A stretch of 17,704 nt of DNA, taken from NCBI GenBank assembly GCA_027578815.1, contig JANBTH010000423.1, forward strand, positions 1 to 17,704, read 5' to 3'. A program made the position numbers and the translations under genes. Below, in pieces: positions 1 through 7,152 of the stretch (the first letter of the stretch is position 1; the number at the start of each line of letters is the position of its first letter). The notes under the pieces are model-generated. The model worked only from the letters and a program-made list of their open reading frames with translations. It made no database searches and had not been told where the DNA came from. Source of the stretch: Coemansia sp. RSA 1804. Taxonomy: Eukaryota > Kickxellomycota > Kickxellomycetes > Kickxellales > Kickxellaceae.

Positions 1-312
1 AACATTGACTGTGAATAGCTACCGCATTCAGAGCAGGAAACGACAATACTTGGAGGTTTCTGGTTGGCACGCAGAACTAGGAAGAGTCTCCGTCTCGCAT
101 TCACACATTGAAGCGGACGCTTGCGAGTGCTGAGCATAGCTGCACATAAAAACTCAGAAATCTGTTATCATGTAATTTTGGATCAGACGATCTGCTTTTG
201 GTATAATCACACGCACAGATGGGTTTTATCGATTTATTACGTGGTGTGCAATGAATGCTGCGACAGAAAAGCAAAAAACCCCACTAGAAAGCAATGTGCC
301 AAGCTCTGTCTT
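1..312. other. left-edge intergenic / possible 3' end of an upstream gene
   Basis: No recognisable gene. A plus-strand frame is open from base 2 to a TGA at 131-133 (43 codons, no in-frame start). It could be the C-terminal end of a gene beginning left of the window, but 43 open codons arise by chance fairly often and I recognise no domain. The rest (134-312) is AT-rich and serves at least partly as the 3' flank of the minus-strand MRPL35 gene. Confidence 0.3.
233..238 (-). terminator. poly(A) signal candidate for MRPL35
   Basis: TTTATT on the plus strand reads AATAAA on the minus strand, about 75 bases past the MRPL35 stop codon, a sensible position for a cleavage/polyadenylation signal. 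Confidence 0.45.
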
Positions 313-1386
313 CTAGTAGTTTTCGAATGGGTTAATCTTGCGACCATCCGGACCAATGTCTTTGCGCTCGCTGGGCATCGGGCCAAAGTTGGGAGGATCC
401 GTCTTGAGCACGTTGCGGTACACATCATCGACAGACTCTTCCCAGCTTGAGCGGAAAAACGAAATGCCCACAAGACGAAGCCTGTGCTGCGACACGAAAT
501 CGCGCACAACCATGTCGCGCGAGACATCAGCGCCCTCCAACTTTTCCTGGCCGCCTTCGCCCTGTTCGAACACAGCAAGCACGTAGCGGTGCATTGGCGA
601 CCCCTTGGCAGGATGCGGCGGAATATAAGGAAGCAGAACGTTGGAATTCTCATCGATTACGGCCCGAGACTGCATCCTGGAAAAGGGCAGATCTGCAACA
701 ACCCAATGAAACTGCTCACGGAATGTCTGCTGCTCTTCAAACGGCTCGTCCAGATCAACCATGATGAGCGTGTGGTGCCTTGTGTCGTCATGGAACGTCA
801 CAAGCTCAACCTCAGGCTGCTGGAGCGCCGCTGCTGGGTCAACAATCGACCCAGGCTCGAACACAGAAGACCCTTGCATGCTGACGTTGAGCTGCGATTC
901 GGGCGTTCCCACATCGCGCGGATCGAGCATATCGGGCAGGACAAACATCTGCAGCACCCGCTGCATCAGCACCTTCAGCGGCCGCCCGAGCCACTCCCTT
1001 TCCTTCAGATACTGGTAGACTGGCCGGTTCAAATCGTAGTTGCCTTGCCTTGCGTTCCAAAGCACCTCCGAATCGTTGATCTCCGCATCAACCTCCAGAT
1101 CAAACAATCTTTTCTTGAGTGCGGCGATTTTGTCAGCCTCCGCCCCGCTCTCCTGCGCCTTCCTAAGGTCCTCTTCCGCAGCCTTGGCTTCAATCAATCT
1201 TCTTGCGCTGTATGACTTAATAACCTTCAATGCCTCGTCATACGCTGGATTCACTCCTGTTGCTGGCTTGGTGTATGTCGATTGCCGACGCATTGCAGTT
1301 TGTGCACGCGACAGGGCAAGGGTCCGCGAACCGACTATGTGGCGCCCAACCTTGGAGAGCGCGAGTGCACGACTAGCGGCGTTCAT
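313..1386 (-). CDS. MRPL35: mitochondrial large-subunit ribosomal protein mL38 (PEBP-like)
   Basis: Predicted 357-residue structural protein of the mitochondrial 54S large ribosomal subunit, homologous to yeast Mrpl35 and mammalian mL38. Residues 1-37 are rich in Arg, Ser and Ala and nearly free of acidic residues, as in a matrix-targeting presequence. Residues about 52-111 form a charged helical stretch. A segment at about 110-145 has the pattern LWN-R-G-YDL-PVY, WLGRPL, LMQR, typical of the fungal family. The C-terminal half is a phosphatidylethanolamine-binding-protein fold, with DLDEP at 211-215, HW at 227-228, YIPPHP at 254-259 and HRYVLAVFE at 266-274. The first ATG of the frame is at 1386; the open frame extends to 1464 only through a TTG and lacks another ATG. 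No intron is seen. The upstream gap is shared with the divergent HotDog gene. Family assignment is secure; the exact start is slightly less so. Confidence 0.93.
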   Translation of the reverse strand: MNAASRALALSKVGRHIVGSRTLALSRAQTAMRRQSTYTKPATGVNPAYDEALKVIKSYSARRLIEAKAAEEDLRKAQESGAEADKIAALKKRLFDLEVDAEINDSEVLWNARQGNYDLNRPVYQYLKEREWLGRPLKVLMQRVLQMFVLPDMLDPRDVGTPESQLNVSMQGSSVFEPGSIVDPAAALQQPEVELVTFHDDTRHHTLIMVDLDEPFEEQQTFREQFHWVVADLPFSRMQSRAVIDENSNVLLPYIPPHPAKGSPMHRYVLAVFEQGEGGQEKLEGADVSRDMVVRDFVSQHRLRLVGISFFRSSWEESVDDVYRNVLKTDPPNFGPMPSERKDIGPDGRKINPFENY

Positions 1387-1428
1387 GTCTCGTGTGGGGT
1401 TTGCTGCTGTATTTTGTATAAAAAAGGT

Positions 1429-1448
1429 AAACGAAATTAAACGAAATT
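1429..1448 (-). repeat. tandem 10-bp direct repeat upstream of MRPL35
   Basis: AAACGAAATT occurs twice with no gap; read on the MRPL35 sense strand it is AATTTCGTTT twice, 43-62 bases before the ATG. It may be a binding site or lie in the 5' leader; no known factor is assigned. Confidence 0.5.
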
Positions 1449-1760
1449 CAAAGTAGACCAACACAAAGTAGGAAGATTGTCAACAAGTAATTTCAATTCA
1501 AAAGTTGGGTCCATGATAAAAAAATACGAGGAACAATTGCCACAAAAAATTGATACGACGTGATTAACGGCTAAAGATCATTTTGCTGGGCTTTTCTGGT
1601 AATTCATTGATTGGGTTTACCCCACATTTTCCTGTTCCCTCTATCGATATGCGACAGAAAACAGCACTTTCGCTCTTTGAGGATTGAGGAAACGGATAAA
1701 TGTACGATACCGTTGCTTCTTTTTTTGTATTATTCTACATGCTTTTTTTTAGCGCAAGTG

Positions 1761-1770
1761 TATATATTTA
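1761..1770 (+). promoter_or_regulatory. TATA-like element for the first HotDog gene
   Basis: TATATATTTA lies 37 bases before the ATG at 1807. This position argues against use of the in-frame ATG at 1777, which would be almost on top of it. Confidence 0.3.
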
Positions 1771-1806
1771 TCCTTTATGTGCAAACAGAGAATCCTATTA
1801 GCGCCA

Positions 1807-2517
1807 ATGATACCCTTGTCTCCTTCGATGTTGGCAAACCAGCCATCCGTGGCTAGCGCAGCAATGCTGGCAAGGCGCCTGTTTGCCATGTGGAGGAGCA
1901 AAAGTGCAGACAATATTATATCCAAACGTGCATCGTTGCCAGCAGTCTGCGATCTTAAGAAAGCTCCTGGTTGCTCGCCCGTGGATGTTGAAAATACGCT
2001 CCGGAACGCATCTTGCAGTAGCAGCAGCCACTTTGCATACCGGCCGATCAGCAAAGTCGCACCTCTTGCGTTTGCCTGGAGCAGCAACACAGACTGTGCA
2101 AAGCAGCTACTGACGGATGTAGTCCCAAAAGACCGGTTGCCAATCATGCCACACAGCCTGCATAGCACGCGGCAGATTCAGATACCAATGGTTACGTTGA
2201 TTGACCATATCGACGACAACGTGTGTGGCCACCCAGGGCTAATCCATGGCGGTATGACCACAACAATAGCAAACTCGTCCCTCTCGCTACTGGCTGCACT
2301 CAATGCGCCCAAGAATGCGCGGATTGTGCCGCTATCGCTCAACATGGACTACCGCAAGCCTATACCTACCAACAATTTTGTCAAAATTCACGCATGGCTG
2401 TACCAGATCAATGGGGACAAGATGAAGACGGCCATCCATTTCTACAGTCTCAAAAACGAGATGTTGGTGGAGGCTGTGTCCGACATTGCAGTATACCCAT
2501 TATCTGTTGTTGACTAG
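1807..2517 (+). CDS. HotDog-fold thioesterase-family protein (PaaI/THEM4-like), probably mitochondrial
   Basis: Predicted 236-residue member of the HotDog acyl-CoA thioesterase superfamily, which hydrolyses acyl-CoA to free acid and CoA. The HotDog core is in the C-terminal half: GHPGLIHGG (141-149) contains the HGG active-site turn, followed by the central helix, then SLNMDYRKPIP (177-187) and the remaining beta strands. The N-terminal segment around MLARRLFAMWR is basic and hydrophobic and looks like a mitochondrial presequence. In-frame ATGs lie at 1777, 1807, 1828 and 1864. I chose 1807 as the first at a workable distance past the TATA-like element, but 1864 has a better context (G at -3) and starts directly on the presequence. 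Nine residues after the active-site His, where THEM4-type enzymes have Asp, this protein has Asn156, so activity is uncertain. A second HotDog gene follows on the same strand. Substrate unknown; similarity to the fungal Fmp10 group is possible. Confidence 0.85.
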   Translation: MIPLSPSMLANQPSVASAAMLARRLFAMWRSKSADNIISKRASLPAVCDLKKAPGCSPVDVENTLRNASCSSSSHFAYRPISKVAPLAFAWSSNTDCAKQLLTDVVPKDRLPIMPHSLHSTRQIQIPMVTLIDHIDDNVCGHPGLIHGGMTTTIANSSLSLLAALNAPKNARIVPLSLNMDYRKPIPTNNFVKIHAWLYQINGDKMKTAIHFYSLKNEMLVEAVSDIAVYPLSVVD

Positions 2518-2985
2518 AAATTTAACTACTTTTTAAAAGTCGCAATACGAGGTTATATCCACCCTTTCCTTGCAAGATAACATCAGCAAACATTTGAACC
2601 AAGTGAATTAGGTTACACAGAATGACCTAATTTCTTATATCGAGCAGAGTGGATCCTTGGATATCTAATGTCCGAGCGAGAGCGGCCAATGTGGTCCGAA
2701 AATTCGGTTGCTTTTGTCCCCCCCCCAAAATAATTATTCATGTAACTTTTTCAAAAAATCCGTTGCTTTATCTCTCTTATCTGCGCTTTTATTCTTTTTC
2801 TGTATAATAACGTCAGAACCTTGAGAAAGAGAGAAAAAAAAAGTCAGTTCTTTTCTATCCTGTCTATATTTTGGGCAGGTTTATTTATTGTAATATGCAC
2901 AGGTAACCGCTGCGTAGATTCTCTTAAAGGCATTATTAAACACGAAACTCCTCCCACCGTACTATCACTGTCATATACATTCATA
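2518..2985. promoter_or_regulatory. intergenic region between the two HotDog genes
   Basis: A 468-base gap without a gene. It contains a run of nine C (2718-2726), a pyrimidine-rich stretch (about 2763-2802), a TATA-like TATAATA (2803-2809) and TAACGTCA (2808-2815), which is one base from a full TTACGTCA CREB/ATF-type site. These lie 170-220 bases before the start of the second HotDog gene. The same reading frame is open back to a TTG at 2821 but has no ATG before 2986. Confidence 0.45.
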
Positions 2986-3876
2986 ATGTTTAGCCACACC
3001 AGCCGGACGATCCGGTCTGTGGCGCCAAAAGCAAAGCGACTTTCCACAGCATTTGAGGGTAGCGGCCAGCAACGCCATCTGAGAAGTGCAACGCCAGATA
3101 GCCAGAATGCAACAGCAGCAGAGGTAGAAGCTCCAAACGCCAGTCCAATGTCAACTGCGACGGGCTCAAAAAGGCATGCAATTCAGAGTGCTGAGAGGTT
3201 CAGCTACTTTGATGCAGTGTTGCCAAGATCGCACACAGACGAGCAGCTGTCACGGAAGGCACCGCTTGCACGCAAGGTCTCAGACCTACCGCTTGTCCGG
3301 GAATTGGCTCAAAGCACCTTTGTGATACGCGAAGAGTTTTACTGGCCGCTGGGCAAAGGTCGGCTAGTCCAAGCGCCAGAGACATTTGTCTACGGTGGCC
3401 TCTCTGGCGACAATGATCTCCCACTTCCGCCACTAGTGTACAGATGGAAGAGCGGGCACACGCCGAATCATCTAGATGACGAAACATACAGCGATAGCTT
3501 CCGGGATACAAGCGAGCAACGCAAGTGGGCTAGTGTGCGTGTTCCTGGTGTGACGTCCATCCACTACGTGGGTCCCAACCTAGGTTTCAGCAGCACCGGT
3601 AGCAGCGCAAATGAAGTGCATCCAGGGGTATCATCGGCGCTTTTGGACGAAATAACCGCGCGGGTTAGCTTTGCCAATACCCCGGACAAGCCAACATTTA
3701 CGGCAAACTTTAATCTCGATTATGTCAAATCCATCCCGGTTGACAGTGTCATTGTGCTCGATGCCTGGATTATCAGGATGGAAGGTCGCAAGACGTTTAT
3801 TGCATCGCATGTTGCTGATGCGCTGAATGGGCAGGTTCTGGTCAAGGCAAAGTCGCTGTTTGTGAGCACACCCTAG
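2986..3876 (+). CDS. divergent HotDog-fold thioesterase-like protein, probably mitochondrial
   Basis: Predicted 296-residue protein. Residues 1-35 are rich in Arg, Lys, Ser and Thr with no acidic residue before Glu24, as in a mitochondrial presequence; residues 36-70 look disordered. The C-terminal 90 residues match the HotDog pattern: EVHPGVSSALLDE (210-222), then TFTANFNLDYVKSIP (237-251), VIVLDAWI and the last strand LVKAKSLFV (285-293). The active-site turn reads HPG rather than HGG, but His212 and Asp221 keep the nine-residue spacing of THEM4-type enzymes. The start at 2986 is the first ATG of the frame and has A at -3. It follows the other HotDog gene by about 470 bases on the same strand, suggesting an ancient tandem duplication, but the two are strongly diverged outside the HotDog core. 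It could be an active thioesterase, a non-catalytic partner or an acyl-CoA binder; the sequence cannot decide. Confidence 0.85.
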   Translation: MFSHTSRTIRSVAPKAKRLSTAFEGSGQQRHLRSATPDSQNATAAEVEAPNASPMSTATGSKRHAIQSAERFSYFDAVLPRSHTDEQLSRKAPLARKVSDLPLVRELAQSTFVIREEFYWPLGKGRLVQAPETFVYGGLSGDNDLPLPPLVYRWKSGHTPNHLDDETYSDSFRDTSEQRKWASVRVPGVTSIHYVGPNLGFSSTGSSANEVHPGVSSALLDEITARVSFANTPDKPTFTANFNLDYVKSIPVDSVIVLDAWIIRMEGRKTFIASHVADALNGQVLVKAKSLFVSTP

Positions 3877-4367
3877 CCTGGATCATTTCTTGGAACAAAA
3901 CAAAAGATTGCTTTCATAGCAAGACCGGGCACTATTTTTCTTCTTCATCCTTTCGGCCCATTGCCTGTCATCAATCCAAAGAGTATATGTATATTCTCAG
4001 CATATTTGGGGGAAGAAGGGAGGTTCTTGAGGTTCTTGATCAAACAAAGGATGTGATGGAAACTAGAGGGCTCTTGTCATATTGTAAATCACATTTCATC
4101 AAATGCTCCCCTTGGATCTTTGTTGTTTTGTCAATGCCTCTTCCTTCTCTCTTTCTTTTGTTTAATAACAATATTCTATTATTATTGTATTTTTCATGTG
4201 TTTTCTTTTATTATTTGCCCTGAAGCTCCATTACTGGCCTTGTCGCTTATCCTAAATCCCTTCTTTACCTACTGTTCTGGACAAGGCGTTTAACGAAAAA
4301 TATTCTGCTCTCCAGACACTTGTTTTCTTAAATATACTGGTGCAACTTTTTAACCTTATCATACATA
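3877..4367. promoter_or_regulatory. intergenic region upstream of the coiled-coil/TM gene
   Basis: A 491-base AT-rich gap without a credible gene; a 78-codon open frame at 3987-4223 is low-complexity and matches nothing I know. A strong pyrimidine tract (about 4138-4165) precedes a T/A-rich stretch, and a TATA-like AAATATACT sits about 4330-4338, some 30-40 bases before the ATG at 4368. Confidence 0.4.
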
Positions 4368-6977
4368 ATGCTTAACGAAGAGGACCCGTTTAGACTTCTA
4401 AGCGGATCGCAACAGACCTTTACGAACGATATCGAGGCCGCACATGCTGGCGAGAACACGCAGATGGCAGCGGATGGAAGGGCACGGCAGGTGCCAGAAA
4501 ACACGGACAGCATTCAGGACCTGAAGGTGTCTGAACGTATGCTGGAACTAGAGAACATGATCTCCACTATAAAGTTATCATTGGATAGCCACTCGTCGTC
4601 CTACTATTCGGTTGCATCCCAGATTGCCGAGTAAGTATTGCTGATATGGTTTAGGATCTGTTGTTTCCTTTTTCTTCGGCACAGCATAAAAGAAGAAGGG
4701 CGAGGAAAGAACAAGGAGGCGTGCTCCATGCCTGCATACATTCCACGGTGCGTGGCTGTAGCATGGTTGATAAAGAAGGGAATTGTGGTTTCGTGTGAAT
4801 AGTACAAGGTGTTGCATCTCGCCTCATTGCTGCATCTGCCTACTCCTTTTTTCTTGCTTCTTGTTTTGTTGGATTCCGGAACAATAGCCAGGAGGCAGAT
4901 GTGCGCCTGTCTATCTGGTCTAGTTGCCCAAAGACACACACATCACGCATTGCCTGAGATATTGTGTGCATGCGTACCACATTGATGTTCCGTATGCTAA
5001 TGTCTGGATTTAACTCCATGATATCTTTTGTGCAACATTTGCTCCTGTAGGCTGAATGCTAATATTGGAAGTCTGGAGCTTCAGGAAAAACCCATTGAAA
5101 TTGGTTCTCATATCATCCAAGATGGCTGTGGACAAAACAATGGTCCATGTCATGACCCTGCCACCAACATGACAGGTGCTTGTTTTGATTTCAGTGCAAA
5201 CGTCGTATTTTCCACGGATGTCCCTGAAAGCATGGATTTGGCTGCTACAATAACGACAACAGCAATTGCAGATGATGCTGACGGAGGACAAGCGTTGATG
5301 CCAGAGGAGCAAAGCGACCAGGAGAGCAGCGATGAGCACTATACCCGTATACAGCAGATGATTGCTTCGCTGATTAAAGACGCGGATTCTGCACTGCAAT
5401 CCAATCCGGCAATCAACCGCTTTTCGATATGCTCCGACGATTCTGTGGATATCCCTGGCAAGTTCCTGGCATTTACAGAGCAGCTTTCCTCAGCATCCGC
5501 TGAATTTGGTGAAACGCCGACGTTTCTATCTGATGCCGAGCCTGGGGTCCAAGATTCTGCCTATGCCTATGATAAACAGTCCGCACCGCGCTTTCTGTCT
5601 GGTCCAGAGCGCTATCCACTGAATTCAAAACAAAGGCAGCCACACGACTGGGCATACTCGTCTCTTCCCAAGTACATGGCTGTTGTAGACCCTTCGGAAG
5701 CTGATGCAGAGTCCGATAGCGAAGTAAGCCTGTCAAGCGTTCTTGAAACCCGGCATCGTCGTAGGAGCCACAACGCCAGGAATCGTGGCCAGCGTCGTCA
5801 CAATAGTCGCTTGCGACGCCATGACGTGTCCAGCTACCATAGCGACCAGGCAATGGCAGACAACAGAACCAGTCGTTACAGGTCATACACGGCCGAGTCA
5901 ATTCGGTCCAATTCGTCTGAAACTTGTGTGTCGCCGGTGAGTAGAGCAGCAAAGGTTTTCCACCGTACGCCAAGGCCGTATGTGCACACTGTGCTGCCAT
6001 GCTGCGATCATAACTATCTGTCTCCGACATCTATGGATAAGACCTCTCATATCCTTGATAGGGATACGCTGGACGATCCCGAGGACCATTCTAGCGGTAA
6101 GGAACAGAGCGCATTTTTTACGCCAAATACCAGCATGAATACGCACGAGTTTCCTCGTCTTTCTTCTGATGATTGCAGCTACGAGGATACCAATGGCATT
6201 CGTCGCGCGAGCACAGAAAGAAGGCTGTTATCCTTATCCATCTGCCATGTCTCACCACTTATCAACAGGTTTCGGAGCACTGTGACGCGTGTGGCATTGC
6301 GTTCTGCTTCGTTTGTGGACAAAAGTGTCAACTATGATATTGAAGCTTATGAATGCAGTGGTGTGCATGAGAACATACCATTAAAAGAGCGTAGACAGCC
6401 TCGTATACGCGGCTATACGCACGGAGGCTTAACAGGTACGAGTGACTCTGGATACGGCTTTGCCAGCATTGAATATCTCAGCAGCGATAACGAGCAAAGA
6501 AGGCACCCGGTTGATCTAATTCGAGAGAGTCCGCAACCCAGTCACACAGCAGCAACCAGATACGTGGTGGGCAAATTCCATGGAAACAGCAGCGGCAATG
6601 TAGCCGGTATTGTAAGCATATTCAACCTGATGTACTGGACGCTGCTGTTCACACTTGGAGCACTGATGCTTGACTCCTTTCTCTGTCAAGTAGCCGGCAA
6701 GCGTGTCATGGGGACTGTTGACCGGATCGTGCAGACTGACAAGGATACATGTCAGCTTAAGTATTCTGGTGGAAGAAGGGGAAGACGTGGTAGCGGCAGC
6801 GGCCAGGGAAGGAGGGAGAGCGTGAATGAAAATAATGAGGATGGAACCAATGTCGCCGGAGCAGTGGGGCGGCTTATGCGCTGGCATGTCGAGGATCCCG
6901 ACGACGCGTCCAATACGTCCATGCTGCGTCTGCGACAAGTGCAGGCGGCTCGTGGATCCTTCAAGCACATTGAGTGA
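4368..6977 (+). CDS. coiled-coil, single-pass membrane protein of unknown function (two exons)
   Basis: I infer exons 4368-4630 and 5051-6977, joined through a split GAG codon (Glu88), giving 729 residues. The donor is GTAAGT and the acceptor CTGTAG. The splice joins two parts of one amphipathic helix: residues about 50-102 show hydrophobic heptads (LKVSERMLELENMISTIKL, then QIAELNANIGSLEL), so a coiled coil is likely. The middle is long, acidic and Ser-rich, probably disordered. It contains an Arg/His-rich patch at about 322-346 that resembles a nuclear-localisation or RNA/lipid-binding stretch. A single hydrophobic segment lies at about 608-628 (IFNLMYWTLLFTLGALML), followed by a roughly 100-residue tail with an RRGRR cluster. 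There is no signal peptide. This architecture suits a membrane-anchored scaffold or tether at the ER or nuclear envelope, which is only inference. I do not recognise a family. It converges on the sirtuin gene with a 175-base gap. Confidence 0.8.
4631..5050 (+). other. spliceosomal intron of the coiled-coil/TM gene
   Basis: A 420-base intron with donor GTAAGT, a CTAAT branch-point candidate at 4997-5001 and acceptor CTGTAG. If retained, translation would end at the TAA within the donor, immediately after Glu88, leaving an 88-residue product. Nothing else recognisable is inside. Confidence 0.8.
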
Positions 6978-7080
6978 CCGGTTCTCGGAAATGACAGCAT
7001 CATCTTAGATACACCATTACCACCAGCATTGAATATTAAATTTTAAGACGTGAGATAATGTATGTATGTTATGAACAAGT

Positions 7081-7086
7081 AATAAA
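7081..7086 (+). terminator. poly(A) signal candidate for the coiled-coil/TM gene
   Basis: AATAAA 104 bases after the stop codon at 6977, inside the short gap to the convergent sirtuin gene. Confidence 0.5.
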
Positions 7087-7152
7087 AGAATAGATTAGGC
7101 GTAGTGGGAGTTCCATTGAAACAAACAATACTATACTCCATTACCAGGTGAA

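Larger units (their letters stand above)
1387..1806. promoter_or_regulatory. divergent promoter region between MRPL35 and the first HotDog gene
   Basis: A 420-base gene-free, AT-rich stretch between two divergently read genes. It holds a perfect tandem 10-bp repeat (AAACGAAATT twice, 1429-1448) close to the MRPL35 start. Towards the plus-strand gene there are T-rich/pyrimidine runs (about 1711-1750) and a TATA-like TATATATTTA at 1761-1770. Whether the two genes share regulatory sites cannot be told from sequence alone. Confidence 0.5.

Noticed and set aside
484..1215. 243-codon plus-strand frame antisense to MRPL35
   Set aside because: MRPL35 is well supported by PEBP motifs; the antisense frame has no recognisable content.
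2821..2985. N-terminal extension of the second HotDog protein from a TTG at 2821
   Set aside because: Non-ATG start, promoter-like composition, and a good ATG with A at -3 at 2986 that begins directly on a presequence.
3987..4223. 78-codon hydrophobic frame in the gap before the coiled-coil gene
   Set aside because: The hydrophobicity comes from T-rich promoter-type DNA; no domain and no good context.
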